16,538 nucleotides of DNA from MGBC114844 sp910585855. Its GTDB lineage: Bacteria; Bacillota; Clostridia; Lachnospirales; Lachnospiraceae. Of the stretch, positions 1 through 6,617 are shown in pieces. Location: the NCBI GenBank assembly GCA_965646165.1, contig CBFFYP010000091.1:1-16538 (forward strand). The letters run 5' to 3'. The notes beneath the pieces are model-generated. The model was not told the DNA's origin, made no database searches, and saw only the letters and a list, made by a program, of their open reading frames with translations. Every line of letters starts with the position of its first letter. Positions within the stretch are counted from its first letter, which is position 1. The position numbers were made by a program, and so were the translations under genes.

Positions 1-667
1 CTTAATTCCTAAAAGTTTGTATGAACTGATTGAAGAGCAGATTAAAATAATAAATTCCTTAGATTACGAAGAAACTTACCTTTTTCCATCTGACAGGAAG
101 AAAAATCACCCTTATCTATCGCAGACTTTTAGGAGTAACTTCAAGAAACTCTGTAATGAATGGAATATTAAAAACCTAGATGGAACACCTTATAATTATA
201 CCACTCACGCATATAGGCATACGCTTGCATCAGATCTCTATCAAAATTATAATGTTCCGATTGCCACAATTCAAAAAGCTGTACTGGGACATAAGGATTT
301 ACAAATGACACTTTCTTATGTAGAGCGTCCTGATGAATTTAAGAAAATGCAAGAGGATAAATACATAGAAAAAACTGGTGAGGTTAAGCTTTCAAAATGG
401 TTAAAGGACAATCTTCGTGGACAGGTACTTTCTAACGGAATATGTGGTCAGCCTACAAATCTTGGAAAATGCCCTGTGATGGATGCCTGCCTTACCTGTG
501 AATATTTTAGGACATCAAAAACGTTTTTGCCTGCTTTAAAAAATCAGCTTGATATGATTAAAAGCCGCTTGCCTATATATGAGGCTAATAAGTATTTAGT
601 AAATATAGAAAGGGCAAAAGAACAAATTGAAATACTAAAAAACCTAATTGAAAGATTGGAGGAGTGA
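1..667 (+). CDS. Tn554-type tyrosine recombinase (TnpA-like), 5' end outside window
   Basis: C-terminal part of a site-specific tyrosine recombinase; the frame is open from the first bases, so the start lies upstream of the window. The catalytic half is visible: HAYRH (H-x-x-R box), then LGHKDLQMTLSY, with the LGH histidine and the presumed nucleophilic tyrosine. Behind the catalytic domain comes a cysteine cluster (GICG, GKCP, ACLTC), a probable zinc-binding tail, and a charged helix ending in IERLEE. The next gene ends with the same layout (cysteine cluster, then IKRLEE), so the two look like paralogues. In Tn554-family transposons TnpA and TnpB act together with TnpC in integration and excision; the order recombinase, recombinase, small protein seen here fits that module. 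The stop lies one base before the next start, which suggests translational coupling. The DNA is AT-richer than the genes beyond 4.7 kb, consistent with transfer. The family call is from motifs and gene order. Confidence 0.85.
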   Translation, partial: LIPKSLYELIEEQIKIINSLDYEETYLFPSDRKKNHPYLSQTFRSNFKKLCNEWNIKNLDGTPYNYTTHAYRHTLASDLYQNYNVPIATIQKAVLGHKDLQMTLSYVERPDEFKKMQEDKYIEKTGEVKLSKWLKDNLRGQVLSNGICGQPTNLGKCPVMDACLTCEYFRTSKTFLPALKNQLDMIKSRLPIYEANKYLVNIERAKEQIEILKNLIERLEE

Positions 668-668
668 T

Positions 669-2474
669 ATGTCAGCATTAAAAAAGATAAAAGAAGTACC
701 TGTATTTGATATTCCTAAGATGTATCAAGATGATAAATGGGATATTACTTCATGGGATAAATATAAAAACACTAATAGACAGGGCAAATGTGATTGGAGG
801 TCAAGCTCATCTTCTACAGATCATAAATTTGATTTTAGCCTTATGAGAAATGATTACATAAAAGAAGAAATGAAATGTATTTGTTACATTTTTTACGAGG
901 GAAAAGATGTTTGTTTGACCACATTTTCAAATTACTACAAAGCTTTCCAAGTGTTAGCTGAGTATGTAAATTGTATAGACAAAACCTCTTTACTTGATGT
1001 AAAAGCTCCAGATTATGAGCATTTCCTTACTCAAAAAGAAATAAAAGCATCAGACAAAAATAAGCCTAAAATAGAAAAAGGAAGATGCCTGCATTTTCTT
1101 GCTATCTCTCAGGAAGCATTACAGAATTATCACACAAAAGATATTCCTGAACGAAAGAAGCTTATTTGGCACGCTGATAAACTTCCTTGTAAAAAGGGAT
1201 TGTCTGGAAGTCGAAACTTAGATTTTAGAGATATAGAAAATGAAGAGTTTAGAAAACTTGCACAGGATTTTTGTTACGCTTTATTATCACTGGTATCTTT
1301 TCAAGCTGTTTATACCTATTTAAAATCAGTAAAAACTTTTTTGGGGTGGCTTACGAGCCACCCAGAAATAACCCATCTTGATCAGGTTGACAGGGATTTA
1401 ATAGAAGATTATTTCTTATATTTAAGAGCAGAAAGTGGTTCTTCAGGAAATACTGCAAATACCCACATTCTTTATTTAAAGAAATTTTTTGAATGGGGAC
1501 AGCTTTTTAGAATAGAATATATGCCTAAACGAACTTTAGTCCTTGCGCAAGATTATGCTTTTAAAACACAAAAAGACAGTAGATATTTAACAGATGCAGA
1601 GATGGAAGGCATTTATTCTGTTATACCTAAGCTGCCAACAACTTATGCAAAGATAGTCTATCTTTTGATTTTTACAGGAATGAGAATTTCAGAAGCCTTA
1701 CATCTTCCAGTAGATTCATTAACAAAGTCTTCTGATGGGAAATATCTTTTAACCATCCATCAATATAAGACTGAAAAAGACTATGTAAAACTACTTGATG
1801 AAAGTCCTGCAAAAGTTATCCTTAGTGAGATTGAAAGAAATAAGAAGCGTTTTCGTGATGTGAAATATGTATTTGTTTCCGATAAAAACAAGCCTATTTC
1901 GGCAAGTGTAATCAATAATAATTTAAACATGGCACTTAAAGAGAATAACATTAAAGGGCGTGATGGAAAGATTTTGCACTGCACCACCCATATGTTTAGA
2001 GCGACATTTGCTACGAAACTGATAAGTAATGGCAAAGAGCCTGAGTTAGTTGCCAAATTATTAGGGCAAACAACATTACATTCTCTTAGCCACTATGCGG
2101 CGATAAGTCCTAAAGCAGTTAAAGAACAGCTTGCTCCAAGAATAAAAAAAGATGACATTATTATTTCTAACCTCTGGAAAACAGGAGATGCAAAAGAAGA
2201 AATCCCAGAAACTGCGATTCCTTTATGTAATGGATTTTGTTGCAAGCAAATAGATACAGGAATTTGTAAAAAAGCAAATACCTGCCTTAACTGCCCGATG
2301 TTTATACCAAGCATACAGTTTATCAGCAGCTATATGATACAGCTTCAAGAAGTAGAAGCCACAATCGCTATTGCTAAGAATTGCGGATATACAAAAATGC
2401 TTGAAAACTGTATGGAAACAAAAAAGATATTGGAAGATATTATCAAAAGATTGGAGGAGAAAAGGAATGAGTAA
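669..2474 (+). CDS. Tn554-type tyrosine recombinase (TnpB-like)
   Basis: A 601-residue tyrosine recombinase. I chose ATG 669 because a perfect GGAGGAG sits at 658-664, right behind the previous gene's end; a TTG seven codons upstream would overlap that gene and lacks such a site. A long N-terminal region is followed by a SAM-like DNA-binding core (about residues 190-290) and the catalytic domain: TGMRISEAL with Arg339, the beta-hairpin Lys367 (QYKTEKD), HMFR with His441 and Arg444, and Tyr476 in SHYAAIS. The usual LGH of box III reads LGQ. A cysteine cluster at about 520-542 (LCNGFCC, GIC, NTCLNC) precedes a C-terminal helix, as in the upstream recombinase. All main catalytic residues are present, so the protein may be active. 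It is expected to cooperate with the TnpA-like and TnpC-like partners in transposon movement. Its end overlaps the next gene by eight bases. Confidence 0.88.
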   Translation: MSALKKIKEVPVFDIPKMYQDDKWDITSWDKYKNTNRQGKCDWRSSSSSTDHKFDFSLMRNDYIKEEMKCICYIFYEGKDVCLTTFSNYYKAFQVLAEYVNCIDKTSLLDVKAPDYEHFLTQKEIKASDKNKPKIEKGRCLHFLAISQEALQNYHTKDIPERKKLIWHADKLPCKKGLSGSRNLDFRDIENEEFRKLAQDFCYALLSLVSFQAVYTYLKSVKTFLGWLTSHPEITHLDQVDRDLIEDYFLYLRAESGSSGNTANTHILYLKKFFEWGQLFRIEYMPKRTLVLAQDYAFKTQKDSRYLTDAEMEGIYSVIPKLPTTYAKIVYLLIFTGMRISEALHLPVDSLTKSSDGKYLLTIHQYKTEKDYVKLLDESPAKVILSEIERNKKRFRDVKYVFVSDKNKPISASVINNNLNMALKENNIKGRDGKILHCTTHMFRATFATKLISNGKEPELVAKLLGQTTLHSLSHYAAISPKAVKEQLAPRIKKDDIIISNLWKTGDAKEEIPETAIPLCNGFCCKQIDTGICKKANTCLNCPMFIPSIQFISSYMIQLQEVEATIAIAKNCGYTKMLENCMETKKILEDIIKRLEEKRNE

Positions 2475-2895
2475 AAATATTAGTGGACTTAAAAAGAGAA
2501 ACGAGGAATTAAGCGCACAAAAAGAAGCGGCTTTAAAGAAAGCACTTGATAAACTCCATCGTTCTGGAATTAAGTTTTCCATAGCACAACTTTGTAAAGA
2601 GGCTGGTGTTAGTAGGCAATTTCTACATAACCATAAAGACTTATTGGATTTGGTTTATAAATACACATTCACCACTTCAAGGTCTGGTACAAGAAACAAA
2701 GATTCGATAGAAACGCATATAAGTATGCTTAAAGCTACGATTAGGGAGAAAGACAGAGAAATTGCACGAGTGAAAAAAGAATATGAATGTAATGAGAATT
2801 ACAAGAAAAAGTATGACGAAGCATTGCTAAAAATCAAAGAATTAGAAATGCAGTTAGAAGAAGCATATTCTATGAATCTTCCTACGACATTATAA
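2467..2895 (+). CDS. TnpC-like transposition accessory protein (DUF6262-type)
   Basis: A 142-residue basic protein. The start is set by ATG 2467, seven bases after GGAGGAG (2453-2459) and overlapping the stop of the preceding recombinase (ATGAGTAA). An N-terminal helix rich in Lys and Glu is followed by a helix-turn-helix-like stretch (FSIAQLCKEAGVSRQFLH, about residues 36-53) and a C-terminal coiled coil (about 85-135; REKDREIARVKKEYE and similar). Small DNA-binding proteins of this design follow the two recombinases in Tn554-like elements, where TnpC modulates the orientation and efficiency of transposition. Function is inferred from position and fold pattern; I see no catalytic motif. It is the last gene of the coupled trio and is followed at once by a strong hairpin. 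Confidence 0.8.
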   Translation: MSKNISGLKKRNEELSAQKEAALKKALDKLHRSGIKFSIAQLCKEAGVSRQFLHNHKDLLDLVYKYTFTTSRSGTRNKDSIETHISMLKATIREKDREIARVKKEYECNENYKKKYDEALLKIKELEMQLEEAYSMNLPTTL

Positions 2896-2907
2896 TAAGC
2901 AATGCTT

Positions 2908-2954
2908 TAGCACGTAGTGCTATTGATAAGGCAAGCTTTTCGGCTTGCCTTATC
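2908..2954 (+). terminator. Hairpin pair closing the recombinase operon
   Basis: Thirteen bases after the TnpC-like stop there is a 6-bp hairpin (TAGCAC, loop GTA, GTGCTA; 2908-2922), then a perfect 12-bp stem, GATAAGGCAAGC at 2925-2936 and GCTTGCCTTATC at 2943-2954, with loop TTTTCG. Only a broken T-run (ATGTTTGT) follows, so intrinsic termination is likely but not textbook. The larger stem could also be a structured transposon-end feature. Confidence 0.65.
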
Positions 2955-3140
2955 ATGTTTGTATCTCGATTACAGAGGACTGATAAAATCCCAAAAACAG
3001 CAGAAATGCAGAAATTAAACCACTTAGCACCGTGTTACCGTCCACACGGTAAAAATGCCTGTTTTATGCGGATTTAGAGGGATGTCGTCCAGTTATTACC
3101 ATAAACCTCCTGATTTTACAAGCCGGGAGCCAGCACATTT
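2955..3140. other. Non-coding gap, probable right-end region of the Tn554-like element
   Basis: No gene is seen on either strand. The only structure is an inverted repeat, ACCGTGT (3029-3035) and ACACGGT (3044-3050), with loop TACCGTCC, which repeats ACCGT inside itself. Tn554-type elements lack terminal inverted repeats, so the transposon end cannot be placed exactly. It should lie between the operon hairpin and the broken genes that follow. Confidence 0.35.
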
Positions 3141-3164
3141 TGATCAGCCCCTTGTCAAGTAGAC
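3141..3164. repeat. Possible terminal inverted repeat of an IS3-type remnant
   Basis: The string CCCCTTGTCAAGTAGAC with its leading TGATCA looks like the ends of IS3-family elements of this lineage. It lies just beyond the 3' side of the OrfA remnant, where an element end would be expected if orfB had been deleted. No matching second end is seen. Recognition is from memory and weak. Confidence 0.35.
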
Positions 3165-3482
3165 AAATAAAATATCTAAAATAAGACTATAGACATCCAC
3201 CATATCATTCGCTTTTTTTAACAGTTCTCCTGCCATCTCCTTTTCTTCAAGCTGGCGTTTAAGCCGTACATTTTCCCGACGCAGCCGTTCCAGTTCATCC
3301 ACTTCGTCATCTGTTTTATGATGCCCACGCCTGTCAGACAAGCCAGTTTCACCATCAGCGTCATATTTTTTTACCTAGGAATAAACCTGGCTATATGAAA
3401 CATCATACAAAGAAGCTGTTCCTTTGTAATCTCTATCTTTATTTCTACAAACAGGACAATGTACCCATTCAAATAATTCCAT
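3144..3482 (-). pseudogene. Chimeric remnant: cysteine-rich 'KTR'-type N-terminus fused to IS3-family OrfA, with amber codon
   Basis: Reading leftward from ATG 3482-3480, behind an AGAGGG-like site, the first 17 codons give MELFEWVHCPVCRNKDR, the CxxC start of the small cysteine-rich KTR-type proteins of Clostridia and their mobile elements. The frame then passes directly into IS3-family OrfA: DYKGTASLYDVSYSQVYS, a TAG at 3377-3375 where the family has Trp (TGG to TAG), VKKYDADGETGLSDRRGHHK, and a leucine-zipper-like helix ending in ELLKK. The normal OrfA end and all of orfB are missing; the last 20 or so codons (NDMVDVYSLILDILF) are unrelated sequence up to a stop at 3144. The likely history is an IS3 insertion into the cysteine-rich gene, then deletion of one IS end and of orfB. 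The product is not expected to be functional. Confidence 0.75.
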
Positions 3483-3494
3483 GCCAATATCCCT

Positions 3495-4558
3495 CTAACT
3501 TTCTAAACTCTTGAAAAAGTCTACGGCAAGTAAACCTATCATACAAACAAGTATTCCCGTTGGGAGTAATACAAGAAAAACTGCATTGCTAAATTCGTCA
3601 AACAATATTCCATAAACCATTTGCCCTAAAGGTTGGGCGCACATAGAATATAGTAGCGATATATGCCATCACTTTTCCCGTTAAATGGTTAGGGGTTCTT
3701 TGCTGTATCATTGAGAGAGCAAAAATAGAAAAAATGCAAGCAGCAATCTGCATACCACAAAACGAAATAATATTAACAATGTATCTTGTAATTGCTGTTG
3801 TTGGAAAAAGAAACACCCCAAGAACAACAACTACGATTGATAGTTTTCTGGGTTTCATTTCCTCTGTTAATAATCCGGCTGCAATGCTCCCAATGATTGC
3901 AACAAATCCCAACGCACTTTCTGCAAAACCATAATATTCAGTATTTAAGCCCAGTATATTCCGCACAATATAAGGCAGACCTATCATAGCTGTTCCCATT
4001 ACAAAAAAGCTAACCAATGCGCTTAAAAGCAACATTTTCAAAATACAGGATTGTTCCTTGCCTATAAATCGCATACTTGTTAGAAAATCACTCTTGATAA
4101 TGGATAAAAGACCTTTACTGTTGTCTATTGGTATGTATTCCAGTTTAATAAAACATTCAAATGCTGCCGTAACAAAAAAGCATAAAACTCCTGCATACAG
4201 AACCGACTTTAGACCAAAGGCAGTATAGAGAACACTTCCAAGTATCGGGGCAATGAGAGCAGCCACCGCAGCTACTTGATTTACCACCACATTACCCTTG
4301 ATGATGTTATCGCCAGACTGCATTTGAGGAACACACGCTTGAACAGTGGGAAACTCAAACGCACCCAAGACAGATAAACATACAAGCAAAATTCCTGTCA
4401 GCAAGAATACCACCTAAAGGGGAAAGCAGAATTGTGGGTATAGTAGCAATAGACAGAATACTTGCAAATATTGTTGCAGAACCCGTTGTATCAAGTACAT
4501 ACATTGATAATGCAAATTTTATAATATAATTTCCAAACAGGGAGCTGACCTGCCCTAA
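3495..4558 (-). pseudogene. Broken MFS drug-efflux transporter (macrolide-efflux-like)
   Basis: Three reading frames together give one MFS transporter of the 12-helix drug-efflux type. Frame A (4558-4394) begins LGQVSSLFGNYIIKFALSMY and ends with PLGGILADR, the loop 2-3 motif. Frame B (about 4402-3648) covers most of the middle, including IIKGNVVVNQ and MIGLPYIVRNILGL. Frame C (about 3647-3495) gives SMCAQPLGQMVYGILFDEF and a normal C-terminus ending FFKSLES. Between A and B about a dozen residues of the DRxNRR loop region are gone; at the junction the string GCTGACAGG reads ADR in A and (L)LTG in B. Between B and C one extra T in ATATTCTATG shifts the frame. The first 15 or so residues are replaced by TetR-like sequence. 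The gene is inactive; the longest single frame (from ATG 4413) is only a fragment. The downstream cysteine-rich gene begins 13 bases after the stop, as if in one operon. Confidence 0.82.
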
Positions 4559-4565
4559 AATAAGG

Positions 4566-4643
4566 TGTCAGATCGCCCAATTCGTCAACAATATCTTGAA
4601 TGGTGGTCTGCTCCCACCCGTTTTCTAAAAAAAGTTTTGTCGC
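4566..4643 (-). pseudogene. TetR-family regulator fragment (helix-turn-helix stub)
   Basis: Leftward translation of 4643-4566 gives ATKLFLENGWEQTTIQDIVD followed by ELGDLT, the typical first two helices of a TetR-family DNA-binding domain up to the point where the recognition helix should start. After Thr the TetR frame runs for a few codons and then joins MFS sequence in another frame (junction 4559-4565). The upstream, N-terminal side merges with a structured repeat (4642-4709). The stub probably comes from a regulator that neighboured the efflux gene, the two being fused by a deletion. It cannot make a functional regulator. Confidence 0.65.
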
Positions 4644-4709
4644 GGTTTCCCAATGCAACGACTTTCTAGAAACCGGAGCAGCATTGGGAAACCGCTTTCA
4701 AAATCCGGC
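4642..4709 (+). repeat. Truncated E-like structured repeat (E4) at the accessory-region junction
   Basis: A perfect 15-bp inverted repeat, GCGGTTTCCCAATGC (4642-4656) and GCATTGGGAAACCGC (4681-4695), encloses 24 bases containing GACTTTCT and CCGGAGCAG, which match the 3' flank region of the complete E units. Thirteen bases on, GGCGTCCCC matches the conserved 3' boundary of the whole repeat superfamily. The 325-bp core is missing, so this is a partial or rearranged copy. It lies between the ABC operon's end and the TetR stub. Read leftward it has T7 a few bases after the stem, so it could also end ABC-operon transcription. Confidence 0.5.
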
Positions 4710-4724
4710 GTCCCCCTGCGAAAT

Positions 4725-6617
4725 TTAACTCTGCTCCAAAGCCCCCGTATGAAGCTGATAATAAACCCCTCTCTTCGCAAGCAAATCCTCATGATTCCCC
4801 CTCTCAATAATCCGCCCATGATCAAGCACCATAATCACATTCGAATTCTGTATCGTAGACAGCCGATGTGCAATTACAAAAACCGTCCTCCCTTCCATCA
4901 GCCGATCCATCCCTTCCTGCACAATCTTCTCCGTCCGGGTATCAATACTAGAAGTTGCCTCATCCAAAATCAGCACCGGCGGATCTGCCACAGCTGCCCG
5001 AGCAATCGCAAGAAGCTGTCTTTGCCCCTGAGAAAGATTTCCCCCATCTCCGGTAATCACTGTCTGATACCCCTCTGGAAGATGACGAATAAACGAATCC
5101 GCATTTGCCAGTTTTGCTGCCCCAATCACTTCCAAATCCGTAGCCTCCAACCGTCCATACCGAATATTTTCCATAATCGTCCCGGTAAATAAATGCGTAT
5201 CCTGAAGCACAATCCCAAGCGAACGCCGCAAATCTGCCTTTTTCATCCGATTAACGGAAATCCCGTCATACCGAATCTTTCCACGCTGTATATCATAAAA
5301 CCGATTGATCAGATTCGTAATCGTTGTCTTCCCTGCTCCAGTTGCCCCCACAAAAGCAATCTTCTCTCCGGGCTTTGCAAACAGTTCAATATCCTGCAAA
5401 ATAATCTTATCAGGATTATACCCAAAATCTACATGTTCAAATACCACATCTCCTTCTAATTTCCGATATACTACACTATTATCCTTTTTTATATCTTTCC
5501 AAGCCCACATTCCCGTTCTTTCCGATGCTTCCGTAATCCTTCCGTTCTCTTCTCTTGCATAAACCAATTCTACGCTTCCTTCATCCTCTTCCGATTCTTC
5601 ATCCATCAAAGTAAAGATCCGCTCTGCTCCGGCAAGTGCCATTACAATCGAATTAAACTGCATCGATACCTGAGCGATTGGCTGATTAAAAGAACGATTA
5701 AACTGCAAAAAAGAAGCCAATTCACCTAAAGTAAGCGGTAGCACTCCTCCAATCGAAAGTGCAGCACCAAGCATAGAAGTCAGTGCATAACTGATATTTC
5801 CCATATTATTCATTACCGGCATCATAATATTTCCATAGGCATTGGCACGGCTTGCACTGGTAAATAATTGATTATTTAACTCTGTAAATTTCTCTATACT
5901 TTCCTCTTCATGACAAAAAACCTTAATGACTTTTTGTCCGTCCATCATTTCTTCAATATATCCGTTTACTTTTCCTAAATTGATCTGCTGTTCGATAAAA
6001 TAAGCCCCGCTCTTTGCTGCAATCGACTTTGTAACAAAAAGCATCACTGCTACCATAGTAATGGTAAGTACAGTCAGAGGAATACTCAATATCAGCATCG
6101 ATACAAATACACTGACAATCGTAACCATCGAAGATACCATCTGCGGAATACTCTGACTAATCATCTGACGCAGCGTATCTACATCATTGGTATAAATACT
6201 CATAATGTTTCCATGTGCATGTGTATCAAAATATCGAATCGGCAGTTCCTCCATATGTCTAAACAAATCATTTCGCACCTTTTTTAATGTTCCCTGTGAA
6301 ACAATAATCATAATCCGGTTATAGCCCCATGCTGCCAGTGCCCCGCCGTAATAGACCACTGCCATCTTTAAAAGCACCGACAATAAACTAGAAAAATCCG
6401 GCTGCTCCTGCCCCAAAAACGGAACAATATATTCATCAATCAAACTTTTCATAAACATTGTACCCCGTACATTTGCCAAGGCACTTAATAAAATCAGCAC
6501 CAGCACTGCCAGACAATGCCACTTATAACTCTGCATTACATAATTTAACAGACGTTTTAATATCAGCCCCGGATTTTTCGCACCACGGCGCTTTCCCATT
6601 CCCTGTCTATCTGCCAT
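4725..6617 (-). CDS. ABC multidrug exporter half-transporter, consensus-Walker subunit of a heterodimer
   Basis: A 630-residue membrane ABC half-exporter. I start at ATG 6617 because GGGAGG lies eight bases upstream; longer in-frame versions run far into the preceding gene. The N-terminal half carries about six membrane helices (about residues 33-325), the C-terminal half the nucleotide-binding domain: Walker A GATGAGKTT (424-432), Q-loop Gln472, signature LSQGQ (528-532; consensus LSGGQ), Walker B LILDE with catalytic Glu553, and switch His584. In heterodimeric exporters such as TM287/288, BmrCD and LmrCD, one ATP site is consensus and the other degenerate. Here Walker A/B and the H-loop are intact, while the altered signature would face the degenerate Walker B of the partner. 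It overlaps the upstream partner gene by 11 bases, so the two are surely co-expressed. Predicted role: ATP-driven export of drugs or amphipathic compounds; the substrate cannot be read from sequence. Confidence 0.92.
   Translation of the reverse strand: MADRQGMGKRRGAKNPGLILKRLLNYVMQSYKWHCLAVLVLILLSALANVRGTMFMKSLIDEYIVPFLGQEQPDFSSLLSVLLKMAVVYYGGALAAWGYNRIMIIVSQGTLKKVRNDLFRHMEELPIRYFDTHAHGNIMSIYTNDVDTLRQMISQSIPQMVSSMVTIVSVFVSMLILSIPLTVLTITMVAVMLFVTKSIAAKSGAYFIEQQINLGKVNGYIEEMMDGQKVIKVFCHEEESIEKFTELNNQLFTSASRANAYGNIMMPVMNNMGNISYALTSMLGAALSIGGVLPLTLGELASFLQFNRSFNQPIAQVSMQFNSIVMALAGAERIFTLMDEESEEDEGSVELVYAREENGRITEASERTGMWAWKDIKKDNSVVYRKLEGDVVFEHVDFGYNPDKIILQDIELFAKPGEKIAFVGATGAGKTTITNLINRFYDIQRGKIRYDGISVNRMKKADLRRSLGIVLQDTHLFTGTIMENIRYGRLEATDLEVIGAAKLANADSFIRHLPEGYQTVITGDGGNLSQGQRQLLAIARAAVADPPVLILDEATSSIDTRTEKIVQEGMDRLMEGRTVFVIAHRLSTIQNSNVIMVLDHGRIIERGNHEDLLAKRGVYYQLHTGALEQS

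Noticed and set aside
1781..2582. Minus-strand frames opposite the second recombinase gene
   Set aside because: They are shadows of a gene with full catalytic motifs; no start signals or domains are seen.
3598..4413. Intact 271-residue MFS transporter
   Set aside because: Conserved N-terminal and C-terminal segments lie in other frames on both sides, so it is only the middle of a broken gene.
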